Source: Vibrio jasicida CAIM 1864 = LMG 25398 (GTDB lineage Bacteria; Pseudomonadota; Gammaproteobacteria; Enterobacterales; Vibrionaceae). From it: 64,000 nt of DNA. The stretch is from assembly GCF_000400365.1 (NCBI RefSeq), contig NZ_BAOG01000063.1:186001-250000 (forward strand), written 5' to 3'. The notes beneath the pieces were generated by a model. The model did no database searches, was not told where the DNA came from, and worked only from the letters and a program-made list of their open reading frames with translations. Position numbers and translations under genes: made by a program. This document shows, piece after piece, positions 52,920-61,831 of this stretch (positions are counted from its first letter, which is position 1; each line of letters starts with the position of its first letter).

Positions 52920-53693
52920 TTACTGTTCGTTTAATTCTGCATCTTCGCGCTTGATGACCTTGTGGCCGTCTTCTGATACGCCTTGTTTCCAGTAACTGCT
53001 GAGGTAAAGGTTTTCACGCTCCACTTCTTTTTCGTTACGGAAGTATTGGCGTAGCGCGCGCATTGAGTCGAACTCACAAGCACACCACACTGCTGCTTCA
53101 CCTGTTTTCCATTCCAGCGAGCGAACTTTATCTTCGAGTGATTGCTCGGTGATCCAATGGATTTCCATACCTGCTGGTGCTTCGAGAGCTTGGATATCCG
53201 CTTCCGAGATCACACTGATCACGGCATAGCCTGTTGCGTCTTCTGGCAGAGTGCGAATCTTTGCAGACAGTGCTGGCAGTGCAGTCATGTCCGCCGCCAT
53301 AAAGAACCAATCAGCTTCTGTATTTAGGTTTGAGATGCTGCCCGGGCCTGCGATGTTGATGGTAGCGCCTTCTTTTGCAGACATCGCCCAACGCGCCGCA
53401 AAGCCACATTGTAGGTCCTTGGTGATGTGACGTACGAAGTCGACTTCAATCGTGCATGCTTGCGGGTCGAAGCGACGAATGGTGTAAGTACGCATGACTG
53501 GGCGGCTGTCTTCTGAGAAGCCTTGAATATCGGTGCCGCCGGTTTCGTTGAACAACAGCTTGATATAGCTGCCTTCGCAATCTTGTGGGAAGTTGCCTAG
53601 CGCGTCACCTTGAAGGGTAATGCGCTGCATGTTCGGTGTTACGGCTTGTGTGTTGATGACAACGAGGCTTTTTGGTTGTGGTTTCTTTTTCAT
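52920..53693 (-). CDS. Siderophore-interacting protein (ferric-chelate reductase)
   Basis: 257 residues of the SIP/ViuB family. MRTYTIRRFDPQACTIEVDFVRH is the FAD-binding beta-barrel signature and DWFFMAADMTALPALSAKIRTLP begins the NAD(P)H-binding half; the C-terminal YWKQGVSEDGHKVIKRED is typical. It reduces the iron in imported ferric siderophores to free it in the cytoplasm. No siderophore transport or synthesis genes are beside it. No strong ribosome site is seen before the ATG. Confidence 0.93.
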   Translation of the reverse strand: MKKKPQPKSLVVINTQAVTPNMQRITLQGDALGNFPQDCEGSYIKLLFNETGGTDIQGFSEDSRPVMRTYTIRRFDPQACTIEVDFVRHITKDLQCGFAARWAMSAKEGATINIAGPGSISNLNTEADWFFMAADMTALPALSAKIRTLPEDATGYAVISVISEADIQALEAPAGMEIHWITEQSLEDKVRSLEWKTGEAAVWCACEFDSMRALRQYFRNEKEVERENLYLSSYWKQGVSEDGHKVIKREDAELNEQ

Positions 53694-53882
53694 TTTAATT
53701 CACATTTCACTACGTTTGATAACTATTCTCTTTCTCATCTAAGATTAACAGCATCTCAATAAGGCAGATAGTGTCTTTATCTAAATTTACACTCTGATCT
53801 GAGAATCGGCGATTTAATTTCGGTACGCCTCGCTCAAATGAACACTTCGTCGTCTCGCTTTATAAGATAGTCACTGGACAAT

Positions 53883-53906
53883 AAAAAAGGGCACCGAAGT
53901 GCCCTT
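53883..53906 (-). terminator. Terminator after the S9 peptidase
   Basis: AAGGGCAC (53887-53894), CGAA loop, GTGCCCTT (53899-53906); on the minus strand a T6 run follows. Confidence 0.93.
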
Positions 53907-53926
53907 GAGAGAAGAATGGAGCTTGT

Positions 53927-55849
53927 TTACTGCGTTTGTTCTAACAAATGCGTCTTCAGGAATCGATCCATCGCTTGGTAACCATCGAGACGGTTTTCTA
54001 GTGAACGGAAGCCGTGACCTTCGTTCTCCTTAACGATGTACTCCACTTCAACGCCGCGGTCGCGCAGAGCATTAACGATTTGGTCAGATTCACTCTTCAC
54101 CACTCGTGGGTCTTTCGCGCCTTGCAGAACCAACAGTGGTGCTTTGATTTGGTCTACGTGGAACACCGGTGAGTAGGCTTTCATCATCTTCGCGTCTTCT
54201 GGATCTTCCGGATTGCCCACTTGCTCATGCAGCATAGCTAGGAAAGGTGCCCAGTATGGTGGGATAGAATCCATGAAGGTGAATAGGTTAGACACGCCAA
54301 CGTAGTCGATGCCACATTTGTACAGGTCTGGTGTAAACGTCACACCAGCCAATGTCGCGTAACCACCGTAAGATGCGCCATAGATACACACTTCGCCATC
54401 TTGTGCGTAACCTTGGTCAATCGCCCATTTTACGCCGTCCGTAATGTCGTCTTGCATCGACTGACCCCATTGCTTGAACGACTTCTCCCAAAATTCACGG
54501 CCATAACCCGTTGAGCCACGGAAGTTCATTTGCAGTACTGCGATACCACGGTTGGCAAACAACTGAACTTCTGGTTGGAAGCCCCAGTGATCGCGAGCCC
54601 AAGGACCGCCGTGCGGAAGAACAAGCAGTGGCAAGTCTTTCGCTTCACGACCTTTTGGTAACGTTAAGTAGCCATGGATGGTTTCACCATCACGAGCGGT
54701 ATAAGTGATTGGCTTCATCTTCGCCATGTCTTCTGGCTTATGCCAAGGTGCGTTTGCAGCTAACTTTTCAAGTTGGTCTGAATCGCGATCGTAGTAGTAG
54801 TAATTTGGACGGTCGGTGTCGCTGTAGGTCACGACAATCATTTTTCTCTCGTCGCGAGTCGTGTTGTTCACCGAGATTTCAACGCCCGGAAGCTTTTCTT
54901 GCAGACGCTCAAAAGTCTCTTCATAACCTTTATCAAGGTAATGGTACTGACGCTTGTCCGTCACATAAGAGATCGTTGTGAGCTTGTTGAGTGCGTTTGA
55001 GTAACTTGCACTGGTGACGTCCACTTCTGGGTGAGAGAAGATCTCGCGCACTTCTTTGTTAGCCTTCACATCATATTCGATGATCGCTGATTTATCGCGA
55101 GTGATACGTGAAGCAACGTACAGGTTCTTGTTATCTGGTGTAAATGAGATTGGAGAGAAGTCTTCTTTGAAGGTGAGGTTCTTCAATGGACGGAACTCTT
55201 CATCCACGGTGTCACGATAGAGGACTGCGGTGTTTACGCCGTCTGACGTCGAAATCACGCGAATGTTACCATCGTGGTCCGTACCCCAGTAACGCACGTT
55301 GCCTGGGTTTTGAGCAACCAGCGTGTTTTCACCGGTTTTCAAGTTATGACGATAAACATCAAACACTTGCGGGTTACGTTCGTTAGTCGTGATAAGAATG
55401 TCGTCAGGCTGACTTTCTAAGGTGTCGATAACATAAGCCACGACATCGGACGTTGGTGTGATGGTTTTCTCTTCGCCCGTTTTTACGTTTACCGTAACGA
55501 GGTAGAAGTTTTCATCACCACCCGTGTCGCGAGAGTAGATGACGGTGTCATCGCCAACCCAGTAGTAGTAAGCGATGTCGCGATCGACTATGGATGTGAT
55601 GCGCTTGACTTGATCGGCTTTGCCCACGGGATGAACAAAGACGTTTTTACGATCTTGCCACGGTTTCATCATCGAAATGTAATCGCCAGCAGGGGAGATT
55701 TGGTAGCTCGATACTTCTGAATTACGGAAGAAATATTCCACCGGATATTCTGGCGGAATGACCTCTGCGGTCGTGGTGGTCGAGGTTTGGCTACAACCCG
55801 AAACGAGTAAGCCAAAAGCGGTAGCAAGAATGAGCTTGCGAGTACGCAT
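53927..55849 (-). CDS. S9 family prolyl-oligopeptidase-type lipoprotein
   Basis: 640 residues from the ATG at 55849 (AAGGAG nine bases upstream); a longer frame adds 12 codons with no signal. The lipobox LVSGC lipidates a Cys near residue 19. Residues about 40-360 are a seven-blade beta-propeller-like region; the catalytic alpha/beta hydrolase domain covers about 390-640. Triad: Ser in YGASYGGYATL, Asp in GAKDPRV, His in NEGHGF. A periplasmic or outer-membrane-anchored peptidase trimming peptides. Monocistronic. Confidence 0.94.
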   Translation of the reverse strand: MRTRKLILATAFGLLVSGCSQTSTTTTAEVIPPEYPVEYFFRNSEVSSYQISPAGDYISMMKPWQDRKNVFVHPVGKADQVKRITSIVDRDIAYYYWVGDDTVIYSRDTGGDENFYLVTVNVKTGEEKTITPTSDVVAYVIDTLESQPDDILITTNERNPQVFDVYRHNLKTGENTLVAQNPGNVRYWGTDHDGNIRVISTSDGVNTAVLYRDTVDEEFRPLKNLTFKEDFSPISFTPDNKNLYVASRITRDKSAIIEYDVKANKEVREIFSHPEVDVTSASYSNALNKLTTISYVTDKRQYHYLDKGYEETFERLQEKLPGVEISVNNTTRDERKMIVVTYSDTDRPNYYYYDRDSDQLEKLAANAPWHKPEDMAKMKPITYTARDGETIHGYLTLPKGREAKDLPLLVLPHGGPWARDHWGFQPEVQLFANRGIAVLQMNFRGSTGYGREFWEKSFKQWGQSMQDDITDGVKWAIDQGYAQDGEVCIYGASYGGYATLAGVTFTPDLYKCGIDYVGVSNLFTFMDSIPPYWAPFLAMLHEQVGNPEDPEDAKMMKAYSPVFHVDQIKAPLLVLQGAKDPRVVKSESDQIVNALRDRGVEVEYIVKENEGHGFRSLENRLDGYQAMDRFLKTHLLEQTQ

Positions 55850-56130
55850 TGTGTAACGCTCCTTGTGTGACAGACCTGTCAGCATCGTGCTTGTCGGTCA
55901 GAGTGAATCGATTGTCGCGGCAAAATACAGCGGCGTGACAAAGCAGTGACGAAGTGCGCCCAATCGCTAACTCAGCTCAGGCGAGTGCTTATTAAGTTTT
56001 CATGTTTTAGTCACTGCTGTTGCTACTATGACCCAATCCATCCGTGGAAGTGGCGATTATTTGTACTTACCGAACAAAGGACTAGCTAAAACTTGGTATA
56101 AGTCACACTTATCTTTCATTGTTTTGTTAT

Positions 56131-56715
56131 TTATATCATTGGGATAGTCGACAAAAGCAAAAGCGCTGCCATGCCATAGTTGAAGCCTTTTACGCGTTTA
56201 GACGTGGTCAACCAACGTTGAAGTTGCATGCCTGCCGCCGTCCAAAAAGTCACAGAAGGCAGGTTTGCTAAGCAGAAGATGCCGGCAATAAAAGCCAGTT
56301 CTAGCCAAGATCCGCCGCTGCTGTATACGGTGATGGCAGTGAGTGCCATGGACCAGCCTTTGGGATTCACCCATTGAAACGCCACTGCACCCAAAAAGCT
56401 CATTGGTCGGTAATCATCTTTGACTTCAGTCTTGCTGCTGGTTGCTATTTTGTACGTGAGGTACAACAAGTAAGTCAGGCTCATTACCTTGAGGACGCTA
56501 TGCGTGATCGGATACGCATGAAACAAGCCCATAAGACCAATGCCAACCAAAATCAGCATCGCGGCGAAACCCAGTGTGATGCCTAACATGTGTGGGATAG
56601 TGCGCTTAAAGCCGACGTTAGCGCCAGACGTCATAAGCATGATGTTGTTCGGTCCTGGAGTGAAGGTCGAGACAAACGCAAACAGTGCCAACGCACCAAG
56701 TTGATGGTATTCCAT
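56131..56715 (-). CDS. LysE family amino-acid exporter
   Basis: 194 residues from the ATG at 56715 (AGGA seven bases upstream). Six transmembrane helices; TPGPNNIMLMTSGANVGFKRTIPHMLGITLGF is the RhtB/LysE signature and FQWVNPKGWSMAL the second conserved block. It exports amino acids. Divergent from an AsnC-type regulator 149 bases away, a classic regulator-exporter pair. Confidence 0.93.
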   Translation of the reverse strand: MEYHQLGALALFAFVSTFTPGPNNIMLMTSGANVGFKRTIPHMLGITLGFAAMLILVGIGLMGLFHAYPITHSVLKVMSLTYLLYLTYKIATSSKTEVKDDYRPMSFLGAVAFQWVNPKGWSMALTAITVYSSGGSWLELAFIAGIFCLANLPSVTFWTAAGMQLQRWLTTSKRVKGFNYGMAALLLLSTIPMI

Positions 56716-56864
56716 AATGTGTTCCTGCATTTCTGTTTTGCCTGCGAATCAGCAGGCAAGGGATTACGTTTTCTGACCGGTCGAGAACAATGATAGGTAG
56801 AAGCGCCATCAATTTTGTGCTTTTATTTGACGAATACTCACTCGCTAAACAACAAAAGAGCATC

Positions 56865-57305
56865 ATGGATAGATTTGACGAAAGAATATTGCAAGCGCTG
56901 AAATCAGACGGAAGAATCTCCAATGTGGACCTGTCTGAACGAGTTGGATTATCGCCATCCGCGACCTTGCGCCGAGTGCAAGATTTGGAGCGAAAGGGCG
57001 TGATTAAAGGCTATAGAGCGGTGCTGGATAATCAACAAATGGGCGTCGGTTTTGTCGCGTATGTGTCAATAGGCTTGGCATCGCATTCTAAACACGCGCA
57101 ACTAGGCTTTGAAGAGCACGTTCGATTTGTCGACCAAGTTGTCGAGTGCCACAACATTACGGGTTCTAACGAGTATCTATTAAGAGTCGAAACTCAAGAC
57201 CTAGCGGCGTACAAAGCGTTTCATGCCGATGTTCTTGGGGAATGCGAACACGTAAAAGCCATTACAACCATGGTGGTGATGGACACGCCAAAAGATGAGC
57301 GATAG
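56865..57305 (+). CDS. Lrp/AsnC family regulator
   Basis: 146 residues from the ATG at 56865; the frame extends 25 codons upstream into the divergent promoter region. Helix-turn-helix at about residues 18-50 (ISNVDLSERVGLSPSATLRRVQDLERKG), then a RAM effector domain with ITGSNEYLLRVETQDL. Probably controls the divergent LysE exporter in response to an amino acid. Confidence 0.93.
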   Translation: MDRFDERILQALKSDGRISNVDLSERVGLSPSATLRRVQDLERKGVIKGYRAVLDNQQMGVGFVAYVSIGLASHSKHAQLGFEEHVRFVDQVVECHNITGSNEYLLRVETQDLAAYKAFHADVLGECEHVKAITTMVVMDTPKDER

Positions 57306-57520
57306 CTCGTATAGAGAACATTGTTTTGTGGCACATCAATTTGAAGTGACTCGAAAGAGTCAGTCGAGTATGAGTAAAGTCCACATAAAATGCTGGAAAG
57401 CAGTCTGCAATCTGACAATTCCAGTATTTATTCTCACCTTCTAAATAATCTCATCCTGCTAGTTTTTCTACGTCGCTGCCCGGTTCGCGTGCAGTGGATC
57501 TGAAAATTTAAGGATGAATG

Positions 57521-58699
57521 ATGAAATCATACGTAACCCTTCCTCTTGCAAGCTTGGGCGCACTTGCAGCTTTAAGCTCTTTTAATGTCAGTGCCCACGG
57601 CTGGGTCGAGTTTCCGAGCGCTCGCCAAAACACTTGTTATTTAGATGGCGGCTTTTGGACCAATGAAATCCCAAACCAAGCTTGTCAGGCCGCTTATGAC
57701 GAGTCGGGCGCATATCCCTTCGTACAGCGTAGCGAGATTGCTGCAAACGTGCCGAACTACCGCGATATGGCGCATGTGAAAGCGATTGTTCGTGACGGTG
57801 AACTTTGTTCAGCGGGTGATGCTGCTAAGAAAGGTTTGAATATCCCATCTCCAAATTGGCAACGTACTAACGTGACGCCAGATGCAAACAATCAAATCGA
57901 ATTGGTGTTCTTCGGCAAAGCACCGCATAACCCGTCTTACTGGGAGTTCTATCTTTCTAAGCCAACATATGATGATGCGCAACCACTGACTTGGGATGAT
58001 TTAGAGCTGATTGATACTGCTGGCGATGTGTATGTGGATGCAGAAAAACGCTACCGTATGCAGGTAACCTTCCCAGCCGATCGTTCAGGTGATGCGATTC
58101 TCTATACTCGTTGGCAACGTATTGATGTGGCAGGTGAGGGCTTCTACAACTGTAGTGACATTACCTTGAACGGCAATGGTACAACGCCTCCAACCGATCC
58201 AGTAGACCCAACCGATCCGGCAAACAACCTGACTGCTCTGGGTTACTTTGTCCCACAAGGGTTTGGTCCGGTAGAGTCAGGCGACACGGTACGATTCCGC
58301 ACGTTTAATGCAACGGGCAGCGAGATCGTCGATCTGTCACTACCAATCAGTGCAAACAACACCACAACGTGGGCTGCGGAGTTAGCTGACCAATTTAACT
58401 CGCAGCAAACGGGCGATTGGTACGTGGGTATTTGGCACGAAGCAATGAACCACTATATGTTCGATACCAACAACATCTACGCAAACCAAGTGTTGGCTCC
58501 GAACGCTAACTTTAGCTACGCGTTGTCATTAATTAAAGGTGATACTACACCGCCGGTTGAGCCGACCAACCTTTGGAGTAAAGATGCGGTGTACAACCAA
58601 GGTGACGTCGTGACACACAACGGCCGTGAATGGACAGCGCAGTGGTGGACGCGTGGTGAGGAGCCTGGAACTACAGGTGAGTGGGGTGTTTGGCGTTAA
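57521..58699 (+). CDS. Secreted lytic polysaccharide monooxygenase (AA10) with chitin-binding domain
   Basis: 392 residues from the second of two adjacent ATGs, which has AAGGA six bases upstream. The signal peptide ends before HGWVEF, leaving H26 as the N-terminal copper ligand; the second His of the brace is in APHNPSYWEFYL. The AA10 domain runs to about residue 205, followed by a Pro/Asp/Thr linker (TDPVDPTDP), a middle beta domain (about 228-335) of no family I recognise, and a C-terminal CBM5/12 (NLWSKDAVYNQGDVVTHNGREW). It cuts crystalline chitin oxidatively and should help the chitinase in the same window. Shorter than and distinct from GbpA (about 485 residues). Confidence 0.94.
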   Translation: MKSYVTLPLASLGALAALSSFNVSAHGWVEFPSARQNTCYLDGGFWTNEIPNQACQAAYDESGAYPFVQRSEIAANVPNYRDMAHVKAIVRDGELCSAGDAAKKGLNIPSPNWQRTNVTPDANNQIELVFFGKAPHNPSYWEFYLSKPTYDDAQPLTWDDLELIDTAGDVYVDAEKRYRMQVTFPADRSGDAILYTRWQRIDVAGEGFYNCSDITLNGNGTTPPTDPVDPTDPANNLTALGYFVPQGFGPVESGDTVRFRTFNATGSEIVDLSLPISANNTTTWAAELADQFNSQQTGDWYVGIWHEAMNHYMFDTNNIYANQVLAPNANFSYALSLIKGDTTPPVEPTNLWSKDAVYNQGDVVTHNGREWTAQWWTRGEEPGTTGEWGVWR

Positions 58700-58721
58700 G
58701 CTTCATTCTTTCCAAATACGC

Positions 58722-58752
58722 AAAACCCTTCTCAGTTGAGAAGGGTTTCTTG
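58722..58752. terminator. Bidirectional terminator
   Basis: AACCCTTCTCA and TGAGAAGGGTT form a perfect 11-bp stem around GT (58724-58747), between convergent genes. Confidence 0.95.
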
Positions 58753-58754
58753 TT

Positions 58755-59384
58755 TTAATTCAGGCCGTTTTCGCCTTGCCAAGGTTGCCAGTTCATCATC
58801 GCATGATCGGCCAATTTGAGCATCGGAATGTCTTCGTGGGTATCGCCGTAAGCATAAATTTTTTCGTATTGGTTCAAGTCGAAAGCACGTTGCACACGCT
58901 CGACCTTTCTTTCCAAACTGCAATCACCACTTTGGTAACGACCACTAATGTGTTCGCTTTCGCTGAGTAATTCACTACATAGTAATTGGTAGCCGTGTGT
59001 TTGGCTCCATGGTTTTAAGTAGGCGTTAAGTGATGCTGAGACCACGACAATGGTGTCGCCTCGCGCTTGGTGCCATTCCAGTTTCGCTTGCGCTTCTGGG
59101 CGAATGTGTTTCTCAATCACCTCTTTTGCAAATTGGGTTCCTAGCGCTTCAACTTCTTGCGTTCCCCTTCCTGCAAAGGCGATGAAACTGGCGATAGGGC
59201 GCATTCGCTTAGCAGGAAGGGCGCCTGCCTTGTAGAGCGCATAAAACGGCAGAATCACAACGTTTCCGACCCACTTGCGCAGGCCAAAAACAGAATAGTG
59301 GAGGAAGGCGCTAAACATATCCTCATTGGTGATGGTGCCATCAAAATCAAACAGTGCGAGAGAGGGCTTTTGGCTATCTGACAA
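58755..59384 (-). CDS. HAD-IB family phosphatase
   Basis: 209 residues from a TTG start; an in-frame TAA lies just upstream, and AAGG is about nine bases before the TTG, so no other start is available. Motif I is LFDFDGTITNED, motif II VVVSASL and motif IV YGDTHEDIPML. The layout and the cap region resemble PgpC (YfhB), a phosphatidylglycerophosphatase, but phosphoserine-phosphatase-like activity is also possible. It is 16 bases after the SMR gene, so the two form an operon. Confidence 0.9.
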   Translation of the reverse strand: MSDSQKPSLALFDFDGTITNEDMFSAFLHYSVFGLRKWVGNVVILPFYALYKAGALPAKRMRPIASFIAFAGRGTQEVEALGTQFAKEVIEKHIRPEAQAKLEWHQARGDTIVVVSASLNAYLKPWSQTHGYQLLCSELLSESEHISGRYQSGDCSLERKVERVQRAFDLNQYEKIYAYGDTHEDIPMLKLADHAMMNWQPWQGENGLN

Positions 59385-59400
59385 TCCGCTGCCTTATGGT

Positions 59401-59730
59401 TTAGTGTGCGTGTCCGTGAGAGAAGTTTATCACCATCACGCCCGCTGCGATAAGTGCCATGCCAATCCAAAGGCTAGTATCCATGTGCTGGCGGTAAACC
59501 AATTGCGAGATCAAAGTCACCGATACAATCGCCAAACCTGCCCAAAGGGCGTGAACAATGCCAACTGGCATGCCGCCTTTCATCGCCTGCGCCAAACAGA
59601 CAAAGGCAGCTAAGTGGCCAACTAGTACAAGGGTTGCAGGCAGCGGTTTGCTAAAGCCATCAGTGGCTTTAAGTGCAACGTGTGAAAGGGCTTCTGCGCC
59701 CACGCCTAAAAGTAAGAAAAACCAGCTCAT
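59401..59730 (-). CDS. Small multidrug resistance (SMR) family transporter
   Basis: 109 residues with four transmembrane helices. The essential membrane Glu is E13 in GVGAEALSHVALK, matching E14 of EmrE. Helix 3 contains VGIVHALWAGLAIVSVTLIS and helix 4 WIGMALIAAGVMVIN. A His-rich tail (HGHAH) closes the protein. SMR proteins export quaternary ammonium or guanidinium compounds as dimers; the substrate here is not evident. Confidence 0.92.
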   Translation of the reverse strand: MSWFFLLLGVGAEALSHVALKATDGFSKPLPATLVLVGHLAAFVCLAQAMKGGMPVGIVHALWAGLAIVSVTLISQLVYRQHMDTSLWIGMALIAAGVMVINFSHGHAH

Positions 59731-59917
59731 TGTTATCGTTCGTCATCGGTTAATTTGGAATAGGGCTAGTATATTGATGTCGAATAAAATGATAATCCCA
59801 TAAAAATTCAAATGACTTTTACTTAGTTGTAATAATAAGCCTGTCTTACATACGCTTACATCAACTCGTTGCCGCAATCGTTACACTGCCGCCGTCTTGG
59901 AAAAGGAGCGTGTATAG

Positions 59918-60664
59918 ATGCATAAAGCAATAGCGAGTATTGCGGTGATGTTTGCACTGAGTGGCTGTGGTGGCGAAGGAATAACGACAGACTCTGTGCC
60001 TAAGTTTAAAGATCACAGAGCGAACTATGAGGTGGACGGTATCGATCTGCTGCATCGTTCGATTACCGACACCATCAGCGATGACTTACTGGGCTTTGAG
60101 GCCGAGAACTTGTCTCGCAAAGTGACTTACACGCTCGATCGACTCTCATTAAACATTTTGCGTGACTTTAATGTGAGTACCCTCGCGGAGTTAGAAGCAT
60201 TAGTCCCGAATGTTGGTGACAACAAAACCTCTCTGATTTTTGAGTTTCACTTGATGCGGTTAACACCTGAAATGGTGATGGTCAGCTCATCGAACGAGAT
60301 TGAACACTTCTTTTATGAAGCGGAGATCATTGAAACCCGTTTTGGTATCTCAACCTATAAATTCACCGAAGCACCAACGCGTGTTGACATGGTGGTGTAT
60401 CCAGAAGGCATCGCGATTGAGGCATTCAACCAAGGTTATCAAGCTGAATATGATGCAAGCAAAGGCACGTACAAGGTGCGTTTGCAGTACGACGATAATG
60501 GTGAAAAAAGCCAATATGATGAGCTGATAGTGGACTTGAACAGTGATCAAGTTCGACTGGAGAAAGGCACAACGACGATGGAAGGATTGGAAGTCAAAGA
60601 CAGCATTGAGCAAAGCCATCGATTCGAATACAACCGCAAGCAAAACACACTCTCCATTCAATAA
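59918..60664 (+). CDS. Uncharacterised lipoprotein
   Basis: 248 residues. The lipobox LSGC lipidates a Cys near residue 17; AAAAGGAG precedes the ATG. The mature protein is acidic and beta-rich in its second half. No Cys besides the first residue and no motif of a known family. Monocistronic with a terminator at 60800. Confidence 0.8.
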   Translation: MHKAIASIAVMFALSGCGGEGITTDSVPKFKDHRANYEVDGIDLLHRSITDTISDDLLGFEAENLSRKVTYTLDRLSLNILRDFNVSTLAELEALVPNVGDNKTSLIFEFHLMRLTPEMVMVSSSNEIEHFFYEAEIIETRFGISTYKFTEAPTRVDMVVYPEGIAIEAFNQGYQAEYDASKGTYKVRLQYDDNGEKSQYDELIVDLNSDQVRLEKGTTTMEGLEVKDSIEQSHRFEYNRKQNTLSIQ

Positions 60665-60799
60665 TCATTTATTGAACATATTATCTTCTCGAATATTGAA
60701 GTGATGGTTAGGTTCATTTCTGAGCAACGGTTGGGAGACTGACTCGGAGTCATGGCTTCAATTTCTTTTGCGCTTCACCTAGACCCTTTATGCGCACAT

Positions 60800-60830
60800 G
60801 GGGAAAGTTAGGGTTTCTTTCCCCGTTTTT
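60800..60830 (+). terminator. Terminator after the lipoprotein gene
   Basis: GGGGAAAG (60800-60807) pairs with CTTTCCCC (60817-60824), followed by G and T5. Confidence 0.88.
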
Positions 60831-60832
60831 CT

Positions 60833-61723
60833 TTAGCGAAAATAAGATGTTGCCAATTCTGAACACCATGTTACGAGCGCTTTTGTCGTGATTTGATGCT
60901 CCATTCCGATAGGGTGAAATAGGCTAAACGGCACCTTTATGTTATTCGCGAGAAGTGAAGTATTAATCTTTTTTAACTTTTTTTTGTGGGCATAGCGTTG
61001 ACCAACGGACAGTGGAAGAAGAGTCCATCCACCATTTTCTAGTAATCTGACTAATAAAGCGTGGCTGCTTACGACTCGAGTATGTGTCGAGAAAGCTTGA
61101 ATCATCCCCTCTCCGTTGACATGGTTATGCATAAGGTACTGCACCTCAAGCTGTGCATCTTCGAGGCCAAAATCAGTTTTGTATGCTAGGTCGCTATTTG
61201 GATTGACGAACAGACCATAGGCAACATAACCAAGATGTTTATAAGCGCATGGATACTCGGGTTCAATGCTTCCTTTTGCAGGAAGTATCGCGAAATCTAA
61301 TTTATGCTCTGAAACCGCTTTTATTGCTTGTTCTCTATTTGTCTCTAGCCAATGTATACGCATTTGAGGGAATTGCTCTAGGCTTCGCCGTTCCAGCTCT
61401 GCGATAAGCTCAATTGGAAAGTCCATGTCGTACCCCAACTTCATTTCCATTTTCGGCTCATCAAACATGGCTTGACTAAATTCTTGCAGCTTTTGATTTT
61501 GACGAAGCACTAGACGGGTTTGTGGGTATAGGTGCTCAGCTCTTGGAGTCGCAAGGGCTTTACGCCCTTCAATAATGAATAACTCGAACCCTAAGTCATC
61601 TTCATAAGCTTTTACCAGTTCACGAACCGTCGTTCGGTCTTTTCCTAGGTGACGTCCAGCGGCGCTATATGAATGGTGTTCATAAACGGAGACAAAAGCG
61701 TAAAGTTGATCGAGAGAGTGCAA
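60833..61723 (-). CDS. LysR-family regulator, TTG start
   Basis: 296 residues from a TTG start with AAGGA seven bases upstream; no in-frame ATG upstream. The helix-turn-helix (residues 3-62) reads LYAFVSVYEHHSYSAAGRHLGKDRTTVRELVKAYEDDLGFELF, in which TTVRELV replaces the usual AVSRQI, a divergent recognition helix. The effector domain is weakly conserved. It is divergent from the MATE gene 108 bases away and probably regulates it. Confidence 0.9.
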   Translation of the reverse strand: MHSLDQLYAFVSVYEHHSYSAAGRHLGKDRTTVRELVKAYEDDLGFELFIIEGRKALATPRAEHLYPQTRLVLRQNQKLQEFSQAMFDEPKMEMKLGYDMDFPIELIAELERRSLEQFPQMRIHWLETNREQAIKAVSEHKLDFAILPAKGSIEPEYPCAYKHLGYVAYGLFVNPNSDLAYKTDFGLEDAQLEVQYLMHNHVNGEGMIQAFSTHTRVVSSHALLVRLLENGGWTLLPLSVGQRYAHKKKLKKINTSLLANNIKVPFSLFHPIGMEHQITTKALVTWCSELATSYFR

Positions 61724-61831
61724 ATGAATTTCCTTACATTATGAACGTAATATCCCCACATAAGTGGTTTTTAAGATAGTAATTATCCATCCATAATTGG
61801 TGCAAATTCTGTTATTAAATTTGCGAGAGAG

